Assembly: GCA_002394385.1 (NCBI GenBank)
Contig: DGTS01000034.1
Span: 1,192-36,411, forward strand
DNA length: 35,220 bases
Direction of reading: 5' to 3'
Source: Prevotella sp. UBA4330
Lineage (GTDB): Bacteria; Bacteroidota; Bacteroidia; Bacteroidales; Bacteroidaceae
Position 1 is the first letter of the stretch, and every line of letters begins with the position of its first letter. The notes under the pieces were generated by a model. It did not search any database, had not been told where the DNA came from, and worked only from the letters and a program-made list of their open reading frames with translations. The translations under genes and the position numbers were made by a program. This document shows positions 1 to 6,807 of this stretch, one piece after another.

Positions 1-122
1 TATATATATAATATAAAATATATAACAAATATATTTGGTGATTTGCGCTCTCTGCAAACCCAATTGATGAATTGATGAATTGATGAATTGATGAATTTGT
101 TAAAAACGTTTAACAAATTAAT
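1..122. repeat. AT-rich leader with four tandem 8-bp repeats
   Basis: The first 50 bases are almost pure A/T. Positions 63-94 hold four perfect tandem copies of ATTGATGA. No reading frame here looks like a gene. The array resembles the other intergenic octamer arrays of the window (11269-11338, 20133-20212, 31673-31815), although its unit is different. Confidence 0.8.
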
Positions 123-170
123 GTGTTCCAGATGTCTTTCATAAGAATAATGAGCATTTTTTCAAAAATC

Positions 171-273
171 TTCCGACCTATTTCCGACCTTTTCTTTTCT
201 TGCCTGAAATGCCCTGAAACAATGGGTTTCGCCACTTTCAGGGCAAAATTTTCCGACCTTAAAATGGTCGGAA
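171..273. repeat. TTCCGACC repeats and nested inverted repeats
   Basis: TTCCGACC occurs directly at 171-178, 182-189 and 251-258, and inverted at 266-273. The last two form a perfect 8-bp inverted repeat with a 7-base spacer. Between them, TGCCCTGAAA (210-219) pairs perfectly with 236-245, and GAAAC (216-220) can instead pair with GTTTC (226-230), so two competing hairpins are possible. The cluster lies just upstream of the orphan promoter at 291-321. The function is unknown. Confidence 0.6.
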
Positions 274-290
274 GAAAATCGCGTTTTTTC

Positions 291-321
291 TTGCAAAACG
301 CTCTTTCTTTTTGTATCTTTG
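291..321 (+). promoter_or_regulatory. Orphan Bacteroidetes-type promoter
   Basis: TTG at 291-293 and TATCTTTG at 314-321 are separated by 20 bases, which matches the Bacteroidetes -33/-7 consensus. Transcription would start near 326 and run into 330-540, where I see no convincing coding frame. The short frame covering 311-559 begins inside the promoter itself. The product could be a small RNA or a long leader for the CHASE2 gene. Confidence 0.5.
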
Positions 322-536
322 CATTAGTAACACGCCCGCCTGCATTCCTTCCCATAGAGAGAGCCAAACACCAACAAGTCGCCGCCTGACAGAACATAAG
401 AACTCGCCGCCCGCCAAGCACCTCACGCACCGCGAAACGCATGCATCAGCACCCTCACTGGTATACTGTCCCCCTGCCCAAAGGTATATCAAACAGCGTG
501 CAGAAACACATAATTGTCAAATTTTCATGATATATT
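322..536. other. Non-coding stretch without a recognisable gene
   Basis: This stretch between the orphan promoter and the CHASE2 promoter is C-rich on the plus strand. It has short frames in several registers, but none has a convincing start, signal or family resemblance. It may be a small RNA, a decayed gene or an untranslated leader. Confidence 0.5.
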
Positions 537-567
537 TTTGTGTTATTGCACATTTATAGTATCTTTG
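537..567 (+). promoter_or_regulatory. Promoter of the CHASE2 gene
   Basis: TTTG at 537-540 and TATCTTTG at 560-567 are exactly 19 bases apart, an excellent match to the Bacteroidetes housekeeping promoter. Only 11 bases separate the -7 box from the ATG at 579, so the transcript should be leaderless or carry a leader of a few bases. Confidence 0.75.
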
Positions 568-578
568 CCAATACATTA

Positions 579-1796
579 ATGATGAAACGGAAGAAGACCA
601 CAAGGAAAGGGAAGGATGCTATAACGAGGTGGGTATTAGACAGGAAGACGCCTATACTCGTCTCCGTCGGCAATGTCATCGCATTGCTCGTCCTGACGTA
701 TGTGCTGAACAACCAGCCTTTGTTCACGGGCGAGAACCTGAATATGTTCGCATGGGCGGAACTGCTCAAGAACAAGACGGGACTTTCTGAAAAGGCCGAT
801 TATAAAGATGCGCTGTTCATCAACGTGTCCTACGACAAGCAACTCATAGACAAGAACGACGACATGGGAATGCCCGTAGGGAATACTGACATTACCGACC
901 GCAGCAAGTTGCTGAACATTCTCAACAGGCTGGACAGCATAGGGCAGCACAGGTACATCATCATGGATGTGAGATTCGAAAAGGGATACGACAGCGAGGC
1001 CGACTCGGCGCTGTTCGCGAAACTGAAGGGTATGGACAACATCGCCATCGCCAGTCACAAGGACATAGAACTGGCGGACTCCGCCCTGAAGAAGAAGGCC
1101 GCCATCAGCGATTATGCTTCAACCATCGTAGCCACTAACTTCACACGCTACAAATACCTCTACGACAGCCAGCCGTCGATGCCGCTGTACGCATACAGGG
1201 AGATGACCGGGAAGACCATCACGCGTCACGGATTACTTTACACCTGCGACGGCAGACTGTGCCACAACAGCGCGTTCCTGAACTTTCCAGCAAAAGCATT
1301 CTCGGAGTATGACGAGAGCGGCAACAAGACATACTACAACCTGGGGAGCGACATCCTGGAGAGTTACTCCGACTCCGACCTCGCCGTGCTTACAAAGGAC
1401 AAGATGGTGTTCATCGGCGACATGACTGAAGACGTGCACGACACCTACTCGGGAATGAAGCCCGGCAGCGTCATAACCTATCACGCCCTGCACTCCCTGC
1501 TCAACGGCAAGCACCTCGTGTCGTGCACCATGACTGTGCTGCTGGCGCTGCTGTTCTTCATCATCTCGCTCTCGCTGTTCAGCCACAGGTCGCTGGCAGA
1601 CCGCATTCCGCTGTTCAGGAACTCCCGCTCGCGGGCATTGCGCTTCCTCCTCTCGTTCGTCGGCTATGCCTTAGTGCTGTATATCGTGGTGGCCGTGCTC
1701 TACTTTTTCTTTGACACCACCATCAGCATCCTTATCCCATCACTTTATTTCGCCATTCAGAAAACGATTATAAACTATAAACGAACGAAGATATGA
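579..1796 (+). CDS. CHASE2-domain membrane protein (stand-alone sensor)
   Basis: This protein of about 405 residues has one N-terminal membrane segment (about 25-43), a large extracytoplasmic region (about 45-310) that I read as a CHASE2 sensor domain, and three closely spaced C-terminal membrane segments (about 312-333, 350-376, 378-395). It ends in a short basic tail. That topology is typical of CHASE2 proteins, but the usual cytoplasmic output (kinase, cyclase or phosphatase) is missing. I chose the ATG at 579 (or the adjacent 582) because the upstream in-frame start at 540 lies inside the promoter. The stop overlaps the next gene's start (ATGA), so the two are probably translationally coupled. 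A TPR-CHAT gene follows after an interrupting segment. Inference: it senses a periplasmic signal for a partner protein. The family call comes from topology and motif memory. Confidence 0.75.
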   Translation: MMKRKKTTRKGKDAITRWVLDRKTPILVSVGNVIALLVLTYVLNNQPLFTGENLNMFAWAELLKNKTGLSEKADYKDALFINVSYDKQLIDKNDDMGMPVGNTDITDRSKLLNILNRLDSIGQHRYIIMDVRFEKGYDSEADSALFAKLKGMDNIAIASHKDIELADSALKKKAAISDYASTIVATNFTRYKYLYDSQPSMPLYAYREMTGKTITRHGLLYTCDGRLCHNSAFLNFPAKAFSEYDESGNKTYYNLGSDILESYSDSDLAVLTKDKMVFIGDMTEDVHDTYSGMKPGSVITYHALHSLLNGKHLVSCTMTVLLALLFFIISLSLFSHRSLADRIPLFRNSRSRALRFLLSFVGYALVLYIVVAVLYFFFDTTISILIPSLYFAIQKTIINYKRTKI

Positions 1797-2410
1797 GAAA
1801 GTCAATCATAGCATTTCTTACGCTTCTCGTTACAGCAACGATATGGGCCGACGACTACAAGATTCTGAAGATGAACACACCGTCGATAAAAATAGGCAAG
1901 CGCATCTGCAAGTCTGGCGATGTGTTTTCCGACCAGGACAAGATTCTCTGGTCGGCAGACAAGCAGGCCATAAAAGTGCAAAACCTGAAGACAAAGGAGA
2001 TACGGCTGTTCGTGGGCAACGATTTCTTCACTAAAAAAAGCACGTCGATAAAAGACTATTATGTGAAGACGAACCACCTCTCTACAAGGGGAAACATGAT
2101 GACACTTGACGAGTTCGCAGAGCAACTGCCAGACACCTTGTATCTGTGGGATGACATCACGATGGAACTGCCTTTCGCACCCGAGGACTCGTCGTTCTTC
2201 TTCATCGCATATAAAGACAAGAACGGCAGCGACAGGAAAAGCATGCTGGAGACCGCGGACGACAGCATTACCGTCAGTCGCCAGTCGTTCGGTCCTGAAG
2301 AGGACAGAGACGAGATAGCAGTCTCCTTCAACTTTCATGACGGTCTTTACGGGGAAAACAGCGTGCTGAAAGACACCGTTCGCATCATTATGATTCCCGA
2401 CATCCAATAG
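1793..2410 (+). CDS. Secreted protein of unknown function, coupled to CHASE2
   Basis: This 205-residue protein starts at 1793, overlapping the CHASE2 stop by four bases (ATGA). Residues 1-19 form a clear signal peptide with cleavage expected after WA, so it should be periplasmic or secreted. The mature part is hydrophilic, with many charged residues and one cysteine (within RICKSG). I recognise no domain. The tight coupling suggests it works with the CHASE2 sensor, perhaps as a periplasmic partner of its sensor domain. A second possibility is that it belongs functionally with the secreted TPR-CHAT protein downstream. The product assignment stays open. Confidence 0.75.
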   Translation: MRKSIIAFLTLLVTATIWADDYKILKMNTPSIKIGKRICKSGDVFSDQDKILWSADKQAIKVQNLKTKEIRLFVGNDFFTKKSTSIKDYYVKTNHLSTRGNMMTLDEFAEQLPDTLYLWDDITMELPFAPEDSSFFFIAYKDKNGSDRKSMLETADDSITVSRQSFGPEEDRDEIAVSFNFHDGLYGENSVLKDTVRIIMIPDIQ

Positions 2411-2415
2411 GTTTT

Positions 2416-2473
2416 TATAACTCAACTTTCGCAAGTTGAAGGAGTTAAGTTTGCGAAACTTCAGTTTTTATAA
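2416..2473 (+). terminator. Two hairpins after the CHASE2 operon, possible terminator
   Basis: CAACTT-TCGC-AAGTTG and then GAAGTTT/AAACTTC-type arms (GTTTGCGAAAC core) form two consecutive hairpins. The second is followed by CAG and five T residues. This could end the CHASE2 transcript. The same cores (CGAAAGTTG-like) recur in the adjacent repeat, so the hairpins may instead belong to a repetitive element. Confidence 0.4.
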
Positions 2474-2474
2474 T

Positions 2475-2493
2475 TTAACGTGAGTTCGATGAA
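2475..2493. repeat. Left 19-bp inverted repeat
   Basis: TTAACGTGAGTTCGATGAA recurs in inverted orientation at 3421-3439 with 18 of 19 positions identical. The pair encloses hsp20 and the IS982 remnant. I find no target-site duplication outside the arms. Confidence 0.7.
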
Positions 2494-2535
2494 TTCAGAA
2501 TAACGAAAGTTGTGTGTCTAATGTTCTTTGAAGCA

Positions 2536-2569
2536 AAAGGAGCAGCACCTTGATTGGTGTTGCTCCTTT
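2536..2569 (-). terminator. Terminator of the first hsp20
   Basis: The arms 2536-2549 and 2556-2569 pair over 14 bases (one G-T pair) around a 6-base loop. On the minus strand the hairpin lies just past the hsp20 stop and is followed by TTTTGCTT. The outer AGC/GCT bases extend the stem past a bulged A. Confidence 0.8.
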
Positions 2570-2592
2570 GCTGTGTTTATGAGGATCGGGCC

Positions 2593-3018
2593 TTATGATA
2601 CCTCAATGGCCTTGCCGACCTTTTTCTGCTCTTTCTCCATCTTCGGAAGGACAACGGTCAGGATGCCATCCTCCACTTTGGCCGAGATCTTGTCTTTCTC
2701 CACATCCTCGGGCAGCGTGTAGTTCTGCTCGTAGTTCGAGTAACTGAACTCACGGCGCAAGTAGTGGTGATGCTTGTCCTCATGCTTGTGCTCATGCTTG
2801 TTCTCGATGGCGATGCAAAGGTTGCCATCGTCGTTGATGCTTACACGGCAATACTCCTTCTTGATGCCAGGAGCTGCAAGTTCCATGGTGTAGGCCTTCT
2901 CGTCCTCCTTGACATTGACTGCGGGTGCCGTTGTATTGGCGCGAGGCATGAAATCAGTGTTCAGGAAATCGTCAAATACTGTTGGGAACCAACTGTTTTT
3001 AAACATTACTGGTAACAT
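2593..3018 (-). CDS. Small heat-shock protein, Hsp20/alpha-crystallin family (His-rich loop)
   Basis: This 141-residue protein has the alpha-crystallin fold landmarks: an N-terminal arm (NSWFPTVFDDF), then a domain containing ELAAPGIKKE and LRREFSY, then GILTVVLPK and a C-terminal I-x-V motif (IEV). It should form oligomers that hold unfolded cytoplasmic proteins. The start is the ATG at 3018 because a perfect AGGAGGT (3032-3026) sits 7 bases upstream; an in-frame TTG at 3024 lies between the two and is unlikely. It is roughly half identical to the Hsp20 at 13307-13729 but carries a histidine-rich loop (residues 74-85, six His in twelve) that the paralogue lacks. It is antisense to its neighbours and enclosed by inverted repeats. 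Confidence 0.95.
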   Translation of the reverse strand: MLPVMFKNSWFPTVFDDFLNTDFMPRANTTAPAVNVKEDEKAYTMELAAPGIKKEYCRVSINDDGNLCIAIENKHEHKHEDKHHHYLRREFSYSNYEQNYTLPEDVEKDKISAKVEDGILTVVLPKMEKEQKKVGKAIEVS

Positions 3019-3102
3019 AATCAATACCTCCTAATTATATTTTAAGTTAAACGTATGTCGTTGATTGCCTTTGCCTTGGCTCCGGCTCTCACACATACGG
3101 GA

Positions 3103-3143
3103 TGCAATAAACATGCCTTTGGGGTGTTTCATGACAATTTGAC
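3103..3143 (-). promoter_or_regulatory. Putative hsp20 promoter/operator, shared with the second hsp20
   Basis: Reading the minus strand, GTCAAATTGTCA (3143-3132) is followed after 23 bases by ATTGCA (3108-3103). The same pair, GTCATTTTGTCA then ATTGCA, lies upstream of the hsp20 at 13729 at matching distances from the ATG (114 versus 113, and 85 versus 85). No TAnnTTTG box is present. GGGTGT/ACACCC arms flank the upstream motif here. Confidence 0.55.
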
Positions 3144-3171
3144 ACCCTTAAAGGTCAGGATGGCACTGATT

Positions 3172-3402
3172 TTAAACCTTGATAATCTTTGCTGACAATT
3201 CCTTAAACTTCATTAAACATCGGTGACGCTTTTTAGCCTCCTTTATGGTATATTTTGACATCATGGCGTCAAAAAACTTGCAGAAACCATCTGCAATACA
3301 AAATAATTCCGTAACTTTGTCCTCGGTGATCTTAGCGATTATTGTTTGTAAAACTTTGTATTTTGACACTATAAAGTTACAACAATTTTCGCTAATCACC
3401 AA
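3172..3402 (-). pseudogene. IS982-family transposase, N-terminal remnant
   Basis: The minus-strand frame contains ITEDKVTELFCIADGFCKFF followed by DAMMSKYTIKEAKKRHR, which closely resembles the start of Bacteroidetes IS982-family transposases. After about 40 recognisable residues the similarity stops and the frame ends. No DDE catalytic region follows, and no ATG is present at the expected start: the frame can only begin at a TTG upstream. The rest of the element has been lost, so it cannot move by itself. It lies between hsp20 and the CHAT gene, inside the pair of 19-bp inverted repeats. The family call rests on recalled sequence patterns. Confidence 0.75.
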
Positions 3403-3420
3403 ATTTTCAGACAGTTATAT

Positions 3421-3439
3421 TTCGTCGAACTCACGTTAA
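3421..3439. repeat. Right 19-bp inverted repeat
   Basis: This is the reverse complement of the arm at 2475-2493 with one mismatch. It lies only 17 bases before the ATG of the CHAT gene, so whatever inserted here replaced or remodelled that gene's upstream region. Confidence 0.7.
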
Positions 3440-3456
3440 TTTACTTGGAGAACATT

Positions 3457-6444
3457 ATGAGGAGGTTTCTGTTGATATCCGCTTTGTTGCTTGGCACAGT
3501 CTCTTTGTTTGCCCAGGCAAAGGACGGCATGTCTAACATAGAAGACTCCATCTCCGTATATTACGACTCGTTTTTCAAGTATTTCCGAGAGGAAGACTAC
3601 GAACGGGCGATTTACTATGGCAGCAGGCTAAAAGACAAATGGGAAGAGGCGAAATGGGAGAAAGACTCCATATATTGCGGAATAGCCTATGCCCTTGCAA
3701 ATCTTTATAATGTAGAAGGACGTCCCGAACTATCTGCTTCTATCCTGACGGAACTGGCACCTACGGCAAAGACCGTTTTCGGAGATAACAGCCTCGATTA
3801 TGTGGAGATAATCAGCGACCTCGCCAACTATCATTCCGCCTTTGCCAACTACACGGAGGCCATGCGGCTGGGAACGGAGGTGTTGAACATAAGGAAGAAA
3901 GTGCTGGGAACGGAGCATCCAGAATATGCCATAGCACTCGGGAACCTCGCCCACTACAAGTCGGCACTCGGGAACTACGCAGAGGCTATAAGGCTGGGAA
4001 CGGAGGCGATGGAGATAAGAAAGAGAACCGTAGGCACAGAACATCCCGACTATGCCGCGGCACTAAGCAATCTCGCGCACTACTATTCGGAAACAGGAAA
4101 CAACTCGGAGGCTGCTGTTTTAGGAACAGAGGCACTGGAAATATACAAAAAGGCATATGGCACAGAGCATCCTGACTATGCCTTGGCTCTTGGCAACCTC
4201 GGCAACTATTACTCCAACCTCGGCAACTATGAAGAGGCAATACGGTTGGGAATAGAGGCGATAGAGATAAAAAAGAGAGTGCTTGGCACCGAGCATCCCG
4301 ACTATGCCACAGCGCTAAGCAACCTCGCCCATGACTTGGCTGCTCTCGGGGACTATACCGAGGCAATAAGATTGGGAACAAAGGCAATAGAGATAAGGAA
4401 GAAGGTGCTCGGAACGGAACATCCCGCCTATGCCACAGCACTCAGCAATCTCGCCACCTATTTGTCTGAAACAGGAGATTATTCCGAGGCAATAAGGTTA
4501 GGAACGGAGGCGATGGAAATAAGGAAGAAGGCACTCGGCACAGAGCATCCCGACTATGCCATGTCGCTAAACAACATCGCTGCCGACTATTCTGACATTG
4601 GCAACTTCACAGAGGCGATAAGGCTGGGAAAGGAGGCAAACGAGATATATAAGAGAATGCTCGGCACAGAGCATCCCGACTATGCTGCGGTACTAAGCAA
4701 CCTCGCCAGTTACTACTCTTCATTAGGCAACCACGCAGAGGAGTTTTCTTGCATCAACCAGTCGTTGGAATCTTCACGGCAATACGTTCTCAGCAGTTTC
4801 TCGGAACTTTCCCCAGAATTGCAGGAGACACTATGGAACGAGAACTACGAGTATATGTTCAATATCGCCTTGCCGATGACAGTTCTCAGATATCAGACCA
4901 ACGAGTCGGTAGCCGCACTCTACGACAAGACAGCGCTGTTCTCAAAGGGTATTCTGCTGAACACAGGCATCGCCATGAGACAGTTGATTATTGAAAGCGG
5001 CGACCCTGCCATAATAGCGAAATATGACGCGCTCTCCGCTAATGTAGGCATCTATGAGGAGCAAATGGAGATGCCCGTTCAGGAGAGAAGCATCGACACG
5101 GACTCGCTGCACACGGTAATACAGAGGCAGGAGATGGAACTGGCACGGGAGTCGAAGGTCTTCGGCGACTACTCGCGCAACATACGGCTGAACTGGAAGG
5201 ACATTCAAAAAAGGCTCGATAAAGACGACATCGCCATAGAGTTCATCACGTTTCCTTTATTTGAAACAGACAGTACGATGTACGTTGCGCTAACGGTGAA
5301 GAAGGGGTATAAAGCGCCGCACATGACCACGCTCTTCGAGAAGAATGAACTCGGTGCTATAAACACCAGCCTCTACAAACGGCCGGAACTGAGCAGAATG
5401 GTATGGGGACGGCTGGCAAGTGAACTGGAAGGGGTGAAGGACATCTTCTTCTCGCCAAGCGGAGAACTATATAACATCGCCATAGAGTCGGTGCCTCATT
5501 GGGAGAAGGACTGCATGATGAGCGACATGTTCAACCTCTACCGCCTCTCTTCAACGCGAGAACTGGCAATGGCGCATGACAAGACGAAGTCGGATGGTGC
5601 CGTGGTGTACGGAGGAATAAATTACGATACAGAAGTGAGTGCAATGGGGACACCGAGGACAGACACCGGCAATCTCCTCGCACAACGCGGATTTGTTGCC
5701 GACTCCACAACATACCGAGGAGGGGGATGGCCTTACCTTAAAGGCACTCTGGAGGAGGCTGACGAGGTGTGCAAAATACTGAAACACTCGAAAACGAAAG
5801 TCAGCAAGATAACAGGAACAGACGCTACCGAGACCACGCTGAAGGACCTCTCGGGAAAGAGGAAGAGGATGCTGCACATCGCCACACACGGTTTCTACTG
5901 GAGCGAGACGGATGCCAGAAGGCAGAAGAGACGCGAAGGAATGCGGTTCCTTAATATGGGAGACGCGCAGGCGAATTATGTGGAGGACAAGGCGATGACA
6001 CGCTCGGGACTCTTGTTCTCTGGGGCTGAGAACACATTCAGCGGTGTGGAGATACCTGCAGGAGTTGACGACGGAGTGCTAACGGCACAGGAGATATCAA
6101 GACTTGACCTGAGGGGACTCGACCTGCTGGTGCTTTCGGCATGCCAGACAGGACTGGGAGAGATTACCGGCGACGGAGTGTTCGGACTGCAGCGAGGCTT
6201 CAAGAAGGCTGGCGCACGAACCATAGTGATGAGCCTGTGGAGTGTCAGCGACAACGCCACAAAAGACCTGATGACGCAGTTCTACACGGCATTGGCGGCA
6301 GGGAAAAACAAGAGACAGACGTTCGCAGAAGCACAGAGGTACCTGAAAGAGCATGACAGCGACTACGGATACTTCCCCAGCAGTCTGCGTCTAAGACGTC
6401 CGCACTGGGCTGCCTTCATAATGCTTGACGGCACCGACCGCTAA
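3457..6444 (+). CDS. Secreted TPR-CHAT protein (caspase-like peptidase family)
   Basis: This 995-residue protein starts at the ATG at 3457, preceded by GGAG at a 6-base spacing; an upstream in-frame TTG (3445) is less likely. A signal peptide (about 1-20, ending LFAQA) sends it to the periplasm or beyond. About eight 42-residue kinesin-light-chain-type TPRs follow (about 110-430), seven of them containing GTEHP. A helical linker comes next, then a C-terminal CHAT domain with the expected dyad: His811 in ATHGF and Cys896 in SACQTG. CHAT proteins are relatives of caspases and separases, and several are proteases switched on by partners. The repeats are likely a binding platform. It follows the CHASE2/secreted pair in the same direction, separated by the inverted-repeat segment. 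Its substrate is unknown. Confidence 0.92.
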   Translation: MRRFLLISALLLGTVSLFAQAKDGMSNIEDSISVYYDSFFKYFREEDYERAIYYGSRLKDKWEEAKWEKDSIYCGIAYALANLYNVEGRPELSASILTELAPTAKTVFGDNSLDYVEIISDLANYHSAFANYTEAMRLGTEVLNIRKKVLGTEHPEYAIALGNLAHYKSALGNYAEAIRLGTEAMEIRKRTVGTEHPDYAAALSNLAHYYSETGNNSEAAVLGTEALEIYKKAYGTEHPDYALALGNLGNYYSNLGNYEEAIRLGIEAIEIKKRVLGTEHPDYATALSNLAHDLAALGDYTEAIRLGTKAIEIRKKVLGTEHPAYATALSNLATYLSETGDYSEAIRLGTEAMEIRKKALGTEHPDYAMSLNNIAADYSDIGNFTEAIRLGKEANEIYKRMLGTEHPDYAAVLSNLASYYSSLGNHAEEFSCINQSLESSRQYVLSSFSELSPELQETLWNENYEYMFNIALPMTVLRYQTNESVAALYDKTALFSKGILLNTGIAMRQLIIESGDPAIIAKYDALSANVGIYEEQMEMPVQERSIDTDSLHTVIQRQEMELARESKVFGDYSRNIRLNWKDIQKRLDKDDIAIEFITFPLFETDSTMYVALTVKKGYKAPHMTTLFEKNELGAINTSLYKRPELSRMVWGRLASELEGVKDIFFSPSGELYNIAIESVPHWEKDCMMSDMFNLYRLSSTRELAMAHDKTKSDGAVVYGGINYDTEVSAMGTPRTDTGNLLAQRGFVADSTTYRGGGWPYLKGTLEEADEVCKILKHSKTKVSKITGTDATETTLKDLSGKRKRMLHIATHGFYWSETDARRQKRREGMRFLNMGDAQANYVEDKAMTRSGLLFSGAENTFSGVEIPAGVDDGVLTAQEISRLDLRGLDLLVLSACQTGLGEITGDGVFGLQRGFKKAGARTIVMSLWSVSDNATKDLMTQFYTALAAGKNKRQTFAEAQRYLKEHDSDYGYFPSSLRLRRPHWAAFIMLDGTDR

Positions 6445-6454
6445 CGTCAGGGCA

Positions 6455-6491
6455 CAAAAAAATCGCCAAGTGCCGAAAGGCATCTTAGCGA
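6455..6491 (-). terminator. Terminator of tRNA-Gln
   Basis: On the minus strand a hairpin (6491-6463; inner stem TGCC/GGCA, outer stem TCGC/GCGA) is followed by seven T residues (6461-6455). It lies just past the tRNA-Gln 3' end and before the CHAT stop, so it may also mark the convergence of the two units. Confidence 0.75.
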
Positions 6492-6503
6492 ATTAAGAGG
6501 TTG

Positions 6504-6574
6504 TTGGGGTACTCGGACTCGAACCAAGAATGACAGGACCAGAATCTGTAGTGTTACCATTACACCATACCCCA
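6504..6574 (-). tRNA. tRNA-Gln (anticodon CTG)
   Basis: The 71-base cloverleaf has acceptor arms TGGGGTA/TACCCCA, a GGTTCGAGTCC T-arm and the anticodon loop TTCTGGT, giving anticodon CTG for CAG codons. The discriminator is A and CCA is not encoded. The last pair of the anticodon stem (A-C) is mismatched. It has its own promoter (6642-6671) and terminator. Confidence 0.93.
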
Positions 6575-6641
6575 ATCACGAGGCAACTCGATGACGGCAT
6601 TGCCGCTTGCTCTCCCTCGAGCATCATCTGAATTGCGGGTG

Positions 6642-6671
6642 CAAAGGTACAGATTTTTTTTGAACTACAAA
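6642..6671 (-). promoter_or_regulatory. Promoter of tRNA-Gln
   Basis: On the minus strand TTTG (6671-6668) and TACCTTTG (6649-6642) are separated by 18 bases. This gives a leader of about 60 bases before the mature tRNA. Confidence 0.75.
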
Positions 6672-6743
6672 CATTTTTGCCCACTTTTTTCTAAAAAATC
6701 TCAAATTAATGCACTTTTTTAATGGTTTTCCGATATTTCAGTG

Positions 6744-6751
6744 TACCTTTG
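6744..6751 (+). promoter_or_regulatory. -7 box of the rsfS-ftsH-cdsA operon
   Basis: TACCTTTG matches the TAnnTTTG consensus exactly. The -33 position has no good TTTG (TAATGG is nearest). The start of transcription would be near 6756, about 50 bases before the rsfS ATG. Confidence 0.6.
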
Positions 6752-6807
6752 CATAACTATTGTGCGCGCACGAGGACGCGCTGTATTAATCACCATTAAT
6801 TATTTAG

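Noticed and set aside
311..559. An 82-codon plus-strand frame between the orphan promoter and CHASE2
   Set aside because: It begins inside the promoter box, has no domain or signal, and its composition simply follows the C-rich DNA.
3132..3170. Sigma-54-type promoter (TGGCAC at 3161) for the first hsp20
   Set aside because: TGGCAC lies on the opposite strand from hsp20 and no TTGC follows at the required spacing.
2475..3439. Inverted repeats considered as ends of a complete IS982 element
   Set aside because: Only about 40 recognisable transposase residues remain, hsp20 lies inside, and no target duplication flanks the arms.
6504..6574. tRNA genes as integration sites of a mobile element
   Set aside because: Neither tRNA has a duplicated 3' end nearby and there is no integrase gene in the window.
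6493..6684. Minus-strand frame of 63 codons
   Set aside because: Its end is a translation of tRNA-Gln and its start covers the tRNA promoter.
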